A stretch of DNA of 64,000 bases. It comes from Macrostomum hystrix. Taxonomy: Eukaryota > Platyhelminthes > Macrostomidae. The stretch spans positions 14,626,001 through 14,690,000 of the forward strand of contig CATNEN010000038.1 in assembly GCA_950097015.1 (NCBI GenBank). Reading direction: 5' to 3'. The translations under genes were made by a program, and so were the position numbers. Positions 1 to 14,100 of the stretch are shown piece by piece (within the stretch, counting starts at the first letter, position 1; every line of letters begins with the position of its first letter). Under the pieces are notes generated by a model that was not told the origin of the DNA, made no database searches, and saw only the letters and a program-made list of their open reading frames with translations.

Positions 1-1641
1 CATTGAGAATATATCTTTACTAACTATATAAATTGGTACTTCAAAAAATGCAATTATAGGCCTATCTTAAAATGTTATCTTGCAAATGCTAAGGTAATTA
101 AAACAAAATAGTCAAACATGCCAATGTGGAATCAATTATAATTGCTGACATATAGGCCTAACAATAATGTTTAAAATAGTTTCAATTGCCAAAGCGCTAA
201 GTAAGCTAGTTGGCTAGATAGGGAAATAGTTATTAATAAAAATTTTACTGTATCCCCAATTAGCCACACACTTCTCTATCTTAAACACAAACTCACACAT
301 TAACTTAGGGTTGATCTTTCTAGACTATTTTCGGGAAGAAAACAGAAAGTAGATATAAAGAGCAATATATCCAATTAGCTTTTGTCTTTTGACTGGCTTA
401 GCTGCTTCAGAGTGAGATAGCTAGGTATATTTAAATTTGGCATGATCATTAAGCAGTTGCCAGTCATGCTTAGCATTAACACTAGGCCCTGTTCCTATAA
501 AAGTTAGCTTCACTCAGATAAGCTAATAACAATATAGTTCTATTCCAGTTTTGCTAGTAAGCTAACAAAAAACAATGGTAAATCAACAGAAAATAGCAAC
601 TAGGCATAGCGCAATAGACAATTTAAATAAACAGCTTGGCCCTTGGGTGAAAAAAAGTATAAAAAAACATATTAGCCCTACCTATACATGTACTCTCTAT
701 ACTTATAGTCTATACATATTATATTAGGCCTATCAATAATGTTGAGTGTGTTTATGAGTATATCCTTTATTCATAAAGCATTATCAACTTAGAACATAAA
801 AACACTAGCTAAGCTAAGTTTAAATTTCGCAAAGACGGTGCATATACTTTTTTCACTTTGGCACAATACCAATTTATACAGAAAAAACTTTTAATAATTT
901 TATAATTATATAGATAATATATAAACTAGCCTCTTTGCAAATACAGTTTAGCTAACTGTTCTCCACCGACAGGTTTAACTAACGATTAACATTATAACAT
1001 TAAATCTATAAGAAGTAACATAATGATAACTAGTCACATGTTATACAACAGTACTTTGGACGTTTGGCGTGGGTCCTATGTGGATCAAAAGGTCAAGCGC
1101 TGAAGTTATTATGATGATTAATTGCGGTAAAATAAAGAGTTAAATTCAGCCGTGGGTAATTGATTAATAGGTATAACAAAGAAAAATTGACAACATTTTA
1201 TATGGTTTGTCTTCTCATAGCGATAGAACAAAAAAACTAAAGAATATGCTCAGGGTTTTTATTAAGTTTCTCAAAAAATATTATTTTATACTGAAAAATT
1301 CGATAACTGAGTAGACGCACAAATTTAAATTTTCTAATCGCATGCCAGCATTTCATTTCATGTTGCTTACTTCAAAAGCAAAACTCTTCTTGAAATAGTT
1401 CACACGAAACCTCAGGTGAGATTCTCTGGACCTATTGTTTCTTTTTTCTTTCATATAATTTTTAGAGATAACAGGCGGTGCCTCAGGTGGCGGTGCCTGA
1501 GGCGGCAGGTGGTCGCCTCCGAGATAGCTATCTGCCATGGGTCGTCACAAAACCGCATAATTAATTTAAAATATTTTTTTGCAGACAGGGTTAGTAAATT
1601 ATGAAGGGACTGTTGTTATCTTAATTTTTGCTATGATAGTC
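1..1641. other. AT-rich flank upstream of the Sp17-like gene, no gene seen
   Basis: This stretch is AT-rich with stops in all frames and no credible exon. It lies upstream of the first coding exon of the RIIa gene and probably includes its promoter and 5' untranslated region, but I cannot point to a specific promoter element. Confidence 0.4.
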
Positions 1642-1649
1642 AGCAAGGT

Positions 1650-1752
1650 CCTAGATCAAAGATCCTAGATCCAAGATCCTAGATCCAAGATCCTAGATCC
1701 AAGATCCTAGATCCAAGATCCTAGATCCATAATCCTAGATCCAAGATCCTTA
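1650..1752. repeat. 14-bp minisatellite
   Basis: About seven to eight near-perfect head-to-tail copies of a 14-bp unit, GATCCTAGATCCAA. The unit contains the palindromes GATC and CTAG, so the array is dense in self-complementary tetramers. It lies about 220 bp upstream of the likely first coding ATG of the RIIa gene, so it could sit in the 5' untranslated region or promoter. Confidence 0.9.
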
Positions 1753-1972
1753 CAACATAAGCGTGCCTTAACCATAGCATTCAGAATTACCATTAGAAAA
1801 CCCTATCTTGACACTATGTAGTTTTGATTCTGGATTTTATTTATTAATAAAGAAAATTTCGTGTCTTTTTTTTCTAAAAAAAAAGTATTTTTCGGATTGT
1901 AGTTACTCGCTTGAATTAATGGGACCAGTATCACAATTTTATAGGATCGAATATTTCCAAGAACCAGCGAAA

Positions 1973-2194
1973 ATGTCGTCGATCGAAGCAGCTAATCCTG
2001 ATAGAGCGACTGATAGCGCCAGTGTTGTATCGCAGCGGACGCTGAGAATACCCAAGGGATTCCAAGCGCTTTTGGAGGGCTTCGCTCGTGAGGTTCTACG
2101 CTCACAGCCGACAGATATTTACGCTTTCGGAGCCGCTTATTTCGATCGAATGGTCCAAGTCAGGTCCGGCACTTCGATCGTGGAGACGACTGAT
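1973..2194 (+). CDS. Exon 1 of Sp17-like gene: RIIa domain
   Basis: I start at ATG 1973, which has A at -3. An in-frame ATG at 1919 is possible and would add 18 residues. The RIIa core runs from about residue 25 (RIPKGF) to 63 and keeps the family hallmarks: aliphatic LLEGF, the REVL helix, QPTDIYAF and AYFDR. Two overlapping donors follow the GAT codon; the reading frame reaches a stop (TAA) at 2198-2200 if not spliced. A possible upstream 3' splice site (TTGTAG) at about 1902 suggests a 5' non-coding exon. Confidence 0.75.
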
Positions 2195-5100
2195 GTGTAA
2201 GATAAAGCGGGGAACTGGGAAATGCTCTGTTTAAAGATAAAAGCGAATGCAAAACTTTATTTTACACATTTAATCGACCCTGAAAGCAAGAAATATTAAG
2301 AATCGCAACATAGTAAACATTTGGAATTCACATGCAAGATTAATGTACGAAAAATATGTTTATACCTACATGATATTTAGGTGTAAGCGAGACAAGACAA
2401 GACGAGACAAGACGTGGCGAGACAACACTAAATTAAGGCGCAGCCGCCTAGAGAAGGCTTGGAGGCTTGTCGTGCAATTTACGCCCTTGAGTACCAACCT
2501 CCAAGGCACAGTGAAAGTGAACACTGCCTGACGATGAGAAAGTCAGGGCAGATGTACACACCTGTGTGAGCGTGTGCCTGCGTACGGTATCCGAGTGCCT
2601 CTGTGCTCAGGAGTCAGCGAAATGGGCAGAATTGCCTCCTCGCTGGCTGCGGGTCTAGTGTCATAATATAATAAAAATATTCTAATGCATATATCGGCAT
2701 ATATTTCTCTATATAGCTAATTTCAAATAAAGGAGTTACAAAAAAACTAAAAAAAACTCAAACTTAATTCAGCGACACAGAAAAGTGTAACAAGAGGTTA
2801 CATTCTCAATCAGATGCTAATTTCATTTTTCGTCTCATGCTCGACTTCTGCTTGGCAAGCAAGTAGCTAAAAAAGACTGTTTTCTGATCGATCTTTCTAG
2901 ACACCAAGGCAATCAGCCAGCCAGCCAGCCAGCCAGACAGACAGTCGGGTGAAGTGATCCCACAGAGTGGCAAATTGTATTATGAATATTGGATTTCCCG
3001 GTTCACGCCAGCCCAAGAAATTTCAAACCAGACAAATATATTTTTACTCGAACTCTAGAGAAAATTTAGCCACATGTTCGCCACGTGGGACCGGCTCGAT
3101 CTGTATATCAGAGCTTTTTTCTAATCCCCACGTGGTTTGCTGGGAGCACACTTCAAGAGAGAATATTGAAGTTGCACTCGAAACTACGAGTTTGAAACCA
3201 ATTCAAAAAGCGACGAAGGGAGTGAAAGTGGAAAGTAAAATTTCTGTAACGGTTGTAAAAATTTTGTCATGCTTGACAACTAATAATTAGTCAGCTAGTC
3301 AACAAATAGTCAACAATAGTCAAATAATAACAAATAGTCAATAATTAGTCAACAAATAATTAGTCAGCTAGTAGGATAATTTTCCACCCATGGGGATAAT
3401 TTGTCAGCTAAGAGGATTATTTATCGGAGAGGTAGATAATTACTCAAGAAGAACTATCATTTGCCATCAGTGAGAAAAACTTGCCAAAAGGGAAAATAAT
3501 TAGTCCAATTGGGAACGATTAGTCAAATGGGGGATAATTAGTCAAATGGGGGGTAATTAGTCAAATGGGGAACAATTAGTCAAAAGGGGAGCAATTAGTC
3601 GAATGGGGAACAATTAGTCAAATGGGGAACAATTAATCCAATGGCGGACAATTAGTAAAATGGGGGGTAATTAGTCAAATGGGGGGTAATTAGTCAAATG
3701 GGGGATAATTAGTAAAATGGGGGGTAATTAGTCAAATGGGGGGTAATTAGTCAAATGGGGGGTAATTAGTCAAATGGGGAACAATTAATCCAATGGCGGA
3801 CAATTAGTAAAATGGGGGGTAATTAGTCAAATGGGGGGTAATTAGTAAAATGGGGGGTAATTAGTAAAATGGGGGGTAATTAGTCAAATGGGGGATAATT
3901 AGTCAAATGGGGGGTAATTAGTCAAATGGGGGATAATTAGTCAAATGGGGGGTAATTAGTCAAATGGGGGGTAATTAGTAAAATGGGGGGTAATTAGTCA
4001 AATGGGGGATAATTAGTCAAATGGGGGGTAATTAGTCAAATGGGGGATAATTAGTCAAATGGGGGGTAATTAGTCAACTGTGGATGACATCCATTTATTT
4101 AGATCATTTTCATTGGGTAACTTGTCAAATTGATGGAAAATGTGCAGAAGTAGCATGTTTTTTCTAATATTTAATAGTACACTTTGTACCTTTCATAAAT
4201 CAGCCGCCTTGTTTAGCAAAAACTGGATGTCCACCAACTCAATCAAACTTTTCCACCATTAACGATGAACTAGATAACAAAGACTATGCTATAAGCAATC
4301 AGCATGTTTCTATAGGTCTTCAAGTTCTAGTCCAATTCATTTCTTATCGACTAGAACATTTATGAGCCATCACCCTGTGATCCGCTTTCATCGATCTATA
4401 GTTTCTAATGCTATAGTTCAATGTGCCAAGCCAGAAGAAGAAGATGAAAATGATGATGTGAAAAAATGGAAATTTTTCCCATCCCAAAGCGGATTAAATC
4501 GATATTCCATTTCTCACGAGTCTCTCTGACCGTCAGTCCAAAGGCAAGTCCTTTTTCTGTCGCCCCATTCTTATAGCTACCATCTATTTTTATGCCTGAG
4601 CATACCTGAGCACCTGAGTGGGCTCAGCTAATCCTAATGCGGCTGCATATTTACTAACGATGAGTGGGTGAAAGCTGATGCAATGCACTGTGGGGTTAAC
4701 ATCTTCCAGTCCAGATTTCAATGCGATAATATGAGCCAGATTAAATATACGAGCGTAAGGCCTTCATATTCGCGAGAATTCAACTGATGACTGTCTAAAT
4801 CCAGTACGGATTAGGACCAGGTGTTAATATTTACATTGGATAAGTAATACCGACTCTAGCGTTAATCCATTTCGTGTAAAATTCTAACCTGATTGTGTCT
4901 CTAGATTAGCATGTTTTAAATAATCGTTACTAAACAGTTTTTAGGGTATAATTCTATAGAAATTTAGCTGAAACAATGTGTGCCAAGTGTCTAATGTGAT
5001 GTAATTGAACAATTCGCTAACTAAGGTAGACATTTTTCGAGTGTTTGGGATTTTGCCAACTCGATGGGATAATTTTCTGACAGAGGCGTAAAGTTCCAAA

Positions 5101-8100
5101 GCTTTGACTGTGACTGTTCTACCGTGTGGCTGCTACTATTATAATATATTATTATGTAATCGATAGCATAATAATAATAATAATTGCAGGAGGGCTGCGG
5201 GCAGTGGCACATCATTTGGTGACACTAGACCCACAGCCAGCGAGGAGGCAATTCTGCCCATTTCGCTGACTCCTGAGCACACACGCACACAGATACTGTA
5301 CGCAGGCACACGCTCACACAGGTGTGTACATCTGCCCCGACTTTCTCATCGTCAGGCAGTGTACACTCTCACTGTACCTTGGAGATTGGCCCACAAGGGG
5401 TAATCGATAGCAATCTTTCCAGCAAAGTCTTGAAAAGTTCTTTACAAAAAAAACAAAAATTTAGCTTCTAACTTATTGATGAATTGAAAACATTCAACTT
5501 TTTTCACCTCTGTCAAAAAATTAATTTCAGTTTTGCACTAGGGGTTACCTCTAGTATGATTAACTTACTCAAGAAAGCCCTGTGAAAATCAATACCCCCT
5601 GGTTAAATCACTGTTTACCAACCACAGAACAGAGAGATTGAGAAGTTTAGCGAGAGAAGAAGAGAACGAGGCTTTTGAGAGAAAAAATCTTCTAAAAGTT
5701 CAAATGGGAAACTGCGGCAAAACTGGGAAATTCTTCATCATTTTTCTCCCTTTCCTTGCGTCTCGCTAATGACCTCCTCGCAATAGTTGTTGCTGGCCAG
5801 AAGATTTCTGAAAGCATAAAGGTTTCGGCCTTGTCTGGTACAATAAATTGTGAGCAAGAAAAAGTACTCGTGTACTTTTAGGGCATCGGCCGAATGTCGA
5901 GTCGGATTTTTTAAATATGGCGTCAGTCTGAATATTTATATTTTAATTTTGGGTTACATAGTGATATTTGTTAATTATGAGTGCACTAAAATGTATTCAG
6001 TACAAACGCTGAACAGTACTTTACTCTAGACCAGACCAGACAGGGCCAGGAAACTCATCAGCCATGCAGCAGTACTATGCTCCCTAGCCAATATACGAGT
6101 ATACTTGCCTTTCAGACCGAAGCATGCAGAAGAAAAGAGCCGCAGAAAATTTCTGGTATCAATCATTTTATTCGCGGCATTCGACTCTTACAAGTATTTC
6201 TCTCCTCTCTGTCTCCCCTATGTGTGTGCCGTTTTTTCCGACAGATGTCTGGCTTTGACAATCTTTTGTTATAAATTTATGTCTCCCCTAAGAAATAATA
6301 TAAGACACATTAACTATGGAATATCAATCTATCATCATGAAAATCTCAAGTCCCTTCTCTATACGGTTAGCAGCCGAAGCTATACTCAAAGCAATGTACC
6401 GCAAAAGTCAGGAAATGAGCGGAGCCAGCCGTAATAAACTAGCCATTAGTTTAGCCCAACTATGTAGAAGACAGGAAAGGAAGCAAAGGAACGATGCGTC
6501 TCACATCCTAATAACACACCCGCGGGGAAAGAGAAAGATGGAACCTGATAAGATGGGAAAATACTGATTATGGGAGGCTAATTTAGTTGCACTCTCACTG
6601 ACTATACCCACCCAACTATCCACCAGCTCTGTTCCTGGTGCGACAGATATTGGGAAAATAATCTGAGCACTTCTTATCCTTAGTAGGAGGTAAGGATGTT
6701 GGGATTTATTATCTGCCTTCACATCATTCCCACACATCCTGCTCACACAACCTCTTTCCTCTCAACCCTTCTCACCTCACTTCATATTAACACCTCTATT
6801 CTCACCCTCTCTATTCTCACCCTCTCTATTCTCGCCCTCTCTATTCTCACTGTCTCAATTCTCATCCTATCTAATCTCACCCTCTCTATTCTCACCCTCT
6901 CTTTTCTCACCCTCTCTATTCTCGCCCTCTCGATTCTCACCCTCTCGATTCTCACCCTCTCTATTCTCACCCTCTCTATTCTCACCCTCTCTTTTCTCAC
7001 CCTCTCTATTCTCACCCTCTCTATTCTCACACTCTCTATTCTCGCCGTCTCTATTCTCACCCTCTCTTTTCTCACCCTCTCTATTCTCGCCCTCTCGATT
7101 CTCACCCTCTCGATTCTCACCCTCTCTATTCTCACCCTCTCGATTCTCACCCTCTCTATTCTCACCCTCTCTATTCTCGCCCTCTCTATTCTCACCCTAT
7201 CAAATCTCACCCTCTCTATTCTCACCCTCTCTATTCTCACCCTCTCTATTCTCGCCCTCTCTATTCCCACTGTCTCTATTCTCATACTATCTAATCTTGC
7301 CCTCTCTATTCTGGCCCTCTCTATTCTCACCCTCTCTATTCTCATTATCTCTATTCTCACCCTCTCTATTCTCGCCCTCTCTATTATCACCCTCTCTATT
7401 CTCACCCTCTCTATTCTCACCCTATCAAATCTCACCCTCTCTATTCTCACCCTCTCTATTCTCACCGTCTCTATTCTCACTGTCTCTATTCTCACCCTCT
7501 GTCTACTCACCCATTCTCTCTCCTCTGTACTCTTTCTCAACTGGTCTCTAGCCCTTTTCTAATCTCTCCGTTGCCCCATTATTCTGATCTCCTTTACATT
7601 TCGCCAACAAGTTACAGTCGCATTATTCACCACACTGCTTTGTTAAACCACGCCCAACTTTTGAAGTTTTTTTAAGCTTGAAGCCTGAAAAAAACTTCAT
7701 TATCGAACAGCCACAATTGGAGCAAGAAATCAGTATTCCATCACTGAGTTTACATTTTTTAGATTTTATTGGGGATGGAAATTTTACACCCCATTGAAGC
7801 GAAAATAACAATACATTTTGCAACAGAATTCCTTGCCTTTTTCTATCATTATTTCTTACCTTTAACATATCAGTTCACTTCCACATCATCTTGAACTGTT
7901 CCGCTTCACTGTTTCCATCAGTGAACATTTGTGAACTGACAACTCCCCAATCTTCAGTGAACTGACAACTCCCCAATCTTCAGTGAACTGACAACTCCCC
8001 AATCTTCAGTGAACTGACAACTCCCCAATCTTTAGTGAACTGACATCTCCCCAATCTTCAGTGAACTGACATCTCCCCAATCTTCAGTGAACTGACAACT

Positions 8101-11100
8101 CCCCAATCTTCAGTGGACTGACAACTCCCCAATCTTCAGTGAACTGACATCTCCACAATCTTCAGTGGACTGACAACTCCCCAATCTTCAGTGAACTGAC
8201 ATCTCCCCAATCTTCAGTGAACTGACAACTCCCCAATCTTTAGTGAACTGACAACTCCCCAATCTTCTGTGAACTGACAACTCCCCAATCTTCAGTGAAC
8301 TGACATCTCCCCAATCTTCAGTGAACTGACATCTCCCCAATCTTCAGTGAACTGACAACTCCCCAATCTTCAGTGAACTGACATCTCCCCAATCTTCAGT
8401 GAACTGACAACTCCCCAATCTTTAGTGAACTGACAACTCCCCAATCTTCAGTGAACTGACAACTCCCCAATCTTCAGTGAACTGACATCTCCCCAATCTT
8501 CAGTGAACTGACATCTCCCCAATCTTCAGTGAACTGACAACTCCCCAATCTTTAGTGAACTGACAACTCCCCAATCTTCAGTGAACTGACATCTCCCCAA
8601 TCTTCAGTGAACTGACATCTCCCCAATCTTCAGTGAACTGACAACTCCCCAATCTTTAGTGAACTGACAACTCCCCAATCTTCAGTGAACTGACATCTCC
8701 CCAATCTTCAGTGAACTGACATCTCCCCAATCTTCAGTGAACTGACAACTCCCCAATCTTCAGTGAACTGACAACTCCCCAATCTTCAGTGAACTGACAT
8801 CTCCCCAATCTTCAATGAACTGACAACTCCCCAATCTTCAGTGAACTGACATCTCCCCAATCTTCAGTGAACTGACAACTCCCCAATCTTCAGTGAACTG
8901 ACATCTCCCCAATCTTCAGTGAACTGACAACTCCCCAATCTTTAGTGAACTGACAACTCCCCAATCTTCAGTGAACTGACAACTCCCCAATCTTCAGTGA
9001 ACTGACATCTCCCCAATCTTCAGTGAACTGACATCTCCCCAATCTTCAGTGAACTGACAACTCCCCAATCTTTAGTGAACTGACAACTCCCCAATCTTCA
9101 GTGAACTGACATCTCCCCAATCTTCAATGAACTGACAACTCCCCAATCTTCTGTGAACTGACAACTCCCCAATCTTCAGTGAACTGACATCTCCCCAATC
9201 TTCAGTGAACTGACATCTCCCCAATCTTCAGTGAACTGACAACTCCCCAATCTTCAGTGAACTGACATCTCCCCAATCTTCAGTGAACTGACAACTCCCC
9301 AATCTTTAGTGAACTGACAACTCCCCAATCTTCAGTGAACTGACAACTCCCCAATCTTCAGTGAACTGACATCTCCCCAATCTTCAGTGAACTGACATCT
9401 CCCCAATCTTCAGTGAACTGACAACTCCCCAATCTTTAGTGAACTGACAACTCCCCAATCTTCAGTGAACTGACATCTCCCCAATCTTCAGTGAACTGAC
9501 ATCTCCCCAATCTTCAGTGAACTGACAACTCCCAATCTTCAGTGAACTGACATCTCCCCAATCTTCAGTGAACTGACAACTCCTTAATCTTCAGTGAACT
9601 GACATCTCCCCAATCTTCAGTGAACTGACAACTCCCAATCTTCAGTGAACTATCATGTCTCCTGTGTCAGTTTATTCCCATTTTCCACCTCTCGGTCCTA
9701 AATTTCTTTCTTGACTCGCTGTTCGCTGTTCGAGCTTTCATAAATTGGTTCGCCCAACTTTCGTATTGTTTGTGGACTGTCACGCTATTCAGTGAAGTCA
9801 CCTCGCCTTTTCTTCCCACACCCTTGAGAATGTCGAGCCCGTGTATGGCTTCGGCCAATCGTCTTCGTTTAAGAAGCAGCGCGCGATGATGGCAAAGAAA
9901 AATAATTTAGTTGCTGGGCCTACGAGCCAGACTTGGGTTGGAGCTCACCTCCCAGCTCACCTCTCCCCTGCTGCTTTCCTCCTCATGGGATCGAGTGCAA
10001 CTGAGGCGAGAGAGTGATGGGGGAGAAGTGGAAGGAGAGAGATTGCGGCCTAGGGGGTGGTGGATTGTGTATTCGTGAATAGAGTGGTTCGAGAGTAAGG
10101 AAGAGAACAAATTTCATGAGCATAAAAATTGCGAACTGGCCGAATTGAGTCCGAAGTCTCGAGGGAACGGCTATATTTTGCTTTTGAACTCAAATTTTAC
10201 TCTGGCATAGTCTTACCTGACTCCCAGGTGAGGATAAATTACTGTCATTATAGCGATAAATTGTTTACCTAATGTTACTTACAACTGCACCCAGTGCTTG
10301 ACGACGATTGTTTTTCCAGCGCCGGTAAGGGTTGTTAACAAAAACAATCGTTGTCAAGAACAGCGGGCGCTGATTCGTTCCATTGGCTAGAATTTTAACG
10401 ATAATAGCCATAGACATAAATGCAATGCGCAAAAAATCATCTGGCACACACGCAGCTAGATATGCGTCTTTTTAGAAGAGTCCATAGTCTATGGTAGAAG
10501 TCAAAGCCAGAGGCCGTTGTCTTGAACTGAAAAAAACTACCGACAATGATCGTTTAAATGCTAAACACTTGAATTCGAGTGTAACTATCCGTTCTAAGAT
10601 CTTATTTAGATAAGGGTTTGAGTGTGAGTGAACGGTACCGTACAGTATTGTCTATGGCACAGATGGCATCAAGAACCTATTGTTGGGGAGAGAAAGGACT
10701 ATAGACTCTGACAAATAATAACTGCAACAACATCATTAAGCAATTAATACAAGCAATAAAACCGTCATTATCACTGCAATTGATTACAGGACTAACGCAA
10801 ACACTGTTCAGGACAGCACTACTGCATCTGAAAAGGTAATGGCTTATTGGACACACTATTTGTTTCTTTAAATTCAAGAAGTTGATTGATACAGGAAAAT
10901 TAGATAGATACACGGGAAGTAGATAGATACACGGGAAGTAGATAGATACACGAGAAGTAGATAGATACACGAGAAGTAGATAGATACACGAGAAGTAGAT
11001 AGATACACGGGAAGTAGATAGATACACGGGAAGTAGATAGATACACGGGAAGTAGATAGATACACGAGAAATAGATAGATACACGGGAGGTAGATAGTTA

Positions 11101-14100
11101 CACGGGAAGTAGATAGATACACGGGAAGTAGATAGATACACCAGAAGTAGATAGATACACGAGAAATAGATAGATACACGAGAAGTAGATAGATACACGA
11201 GAAGTAGATAGATACACGGGAAGTAGATAGATACACGGGAAGTAGATAGATACACGAGAAGTAGATAGATACACGAGAAGTAGATAGATACACGAGAAGT
11301 AGATAGATACACGAGAAGTAGATAGATACACGAGAAGTAGATAGATACACGAGAAGTAGATAGATACACGAGAAGTAGATAGATACACGGCAAGTAGATA
11401 GATACACAGGAAGTAGATAGATACACGGGAAGTAGATAGATACACGGGAGGTAGATAGATACACGAGAAGTAGATAGATACATGAGAAGTAGATAGATAC
11501 ACGGGAGGTAGATAGATACACGGGAAGTAGATAGATAAACGGGAGGTAGATATATACATGGGAAGTAGATAGATACACGGGAAGTAGGTAGATACACGAG
11601 AAGTAGATAGATAGACGAGAAGTAGATAGATACACGAGAAGTAGATAGATACACGAGAAGTAGATAGATACACGGGAGGTAGATAGATACACGAGAAGTA
11701 GATAGATACATGAGAAGTAGATAGATACACGGGAGGTAGATAGATACACGGGAAGTAGATAGATAAACGGGAGGTAGATATATACATGGGAAGTAGATAG
11801 ATACACGGGAAGTAGATAGATAAACGGGAAGTAGGTATGATACACGGGAAGTAGGTAGATACACGAGAAGTAGATAGATAGACGAGAAGTAGATAGATAC
11901 ACGAGAAGTAGATAGATACACGAGAAGTAGATAGATACACGAGAAGTAGATAGATACACGAGAAGTAGATAGATACACGAGAAGTAGATAGATACACGAG
12001 AAGTAGATAGATACACGAGAAGTAGATAGATACACGAGAAGTAGATAGATAGACGAGAAGTAGATAGATAGACGAGAAGTAGATAGATACACGAGAAGTA
12101 GATAGATACACGAGAAGTAGATAGATACACGAGAAGTAGATAGATACACGAGAAGTAGATAGATACACGAGAAGTAGATAGATACACGAGAAGTAGATAG
12201 ATACACGAGAAGTAGATAGATAGACGAGAAGTAGATAGATACACGAGAAGTAGATAGATACACGAGAAGTAGATAGATAGACGAGAAGTAGATAGATACA
12301 CGAGAAGTAGATAGATACACGAGAAGTAGATAGATACACGAGAAGTAGATAGATACACGAGAAGTAGATAGATACACGAGAAGTAGATAGATACACGAGA
12401 AGTAGATAGATACACGAGAAGTAGATAGATACACGAAAAGTAGATAGATACACGAGAAGTAGATAGATACACGAGAAGTAGATAGATACACGAGAAGTAG
12501 ATAGATACACGAGAAGTAGATAGATACACGAGAAGTAGATAGATACACGAGAAGTAGATAGATACACGAGAAGTAGATAGATACACGAGAAGTAGATAGA
12601 TACACGAGAAGTAGATAGATACACGAGAAGTAGATATATACACGAGAAGTAGATAGATACACGAGAAGTAGATATATACACGAGAAGTAGATAGATTCAC
12701 GAGAAGTAGGTCGATAAACGAGAAGTAGATAGATACACGAGAAGTAGATATATACACGAGAAGTAGATAGATTCACGAGAAGTAGGTCGATAAACGAGAA
12801 GTAGATAGATACACGAGAAGTAGATAGATACACGAGAAATAGATAGATACACGAAAAGTAGATAGATACACGAGAAGTAGATAGATACACGAGAAGTAGA
12901 TAGATACACGAGAAGTAGATAGATACACGAGAAGTAGATAGATACACGAGAAGTAGATAGATACACGAGAAGTAGATAGATACACGAGAAGTAGATAGAT
13001 ACACGAGAAGTAGATAGATACACGAGAAGTAGATAGATACACGAAACGTAGATGGATACACGAGAAGTAGATAGATACACGAAAAGTAGATAGATACACG
13101 AGAAGTAGATAGATACACGAGAAGTAGATAGATACACGAGAAGTAGATAGATACACGAGAAGTAGATAGATACACGAGAAGTAGATAGATACACGAGAAG
13201 TAGATAGATACACGAGAAGTAGATAGATACACGAGAAGTAGATAGATACACGAGAAGTAGATAGATACAGGAGGAAAGAATTTCATTAATTAGTGACGCA
13301 CTTATTAACATCGATAGCTAGTCCAGGCAAACATACAACATTTTTGTTTGCTTAAAAATTCACTGATTGATTGGCCAGTTCAACTGAAGTCTCAGATGTA
13401 CTTTTATTTGGTTTTTCTATGGCCAGTTTGATCATTAGTTGCCTCCCCAGAGCCAAAACTCCCTCAAAAAAGACTTAATTTATTATCACCTTGCCTTCGA
13501 GAATAATTTTTTCTTGCAAAACTACCTTCTCCTACGAAAAATATTTCTAGGCTTTTTTTCTATTTTCCAAAGTCTCTTTGATTTTTTTTATCGATAAGTA
13601 ATCTACGTGATTAAAGGACCGAATTTCAATCAAATTTGTTTTAAACATCTGCTTTAAGAACCTTCATCTCCCCGATCTTCAGTGAACTGACATCTCCCCA
13701 ATCTTCAGTGAACTGACAACTCCCCAATCTTCAGTGAACTGACAACTCCCCAATCTTCAGTGAACTGACATCTCCCCAATCTTCAGTGAACTGACAACTC
13801 CCCAATCTTCAGTGAACTGACATCTCCCCAATCTTCAGTGAACTGACATCTCCCCAATCTTCAGTGAACTGAAAACTCCCCAATCTTCAGTGAACTGACA
13901 ACTCCCCAATCTTCAGTGAACTGACATCTCCCCAATCTTCAGTGAACTGAAAACTCCCCAATCTTCAGTGAACTGAAAACTCCCCAATCTTCAGTGAACT
14001 GACAACTCCCCAATCTTCAGTGAACTGACAACTCCCCAATCTTCAGTGAACTGAAAACTCCCCAATCTTCAGTGAACTGACAACTCCCCAATCTTCAGTG

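Noticed and set aside
6696-7562. 288-codon plus and 252-codon minus frames
   Set aside because: A 15-bp repeat lacking stops; the frames have no start context or exon signals.
7918-9650. CRISPR-like array of regular repeats
   Set aside because: The 26-bp units are contiguous, with no unique spacers, and lie in an intron of an animal gene; no cas genes or prokaryotic context.
10677-13311. Minus-strand frames of 869, 627, 527 and 204 codons
   Set aside because: They are generated by a 19-bp repeat without stops. They show only a YLSTSRVSIYFSCIYLLLV-type period, no unique flanks with domains, and overlapping equivalent frames in all phases.
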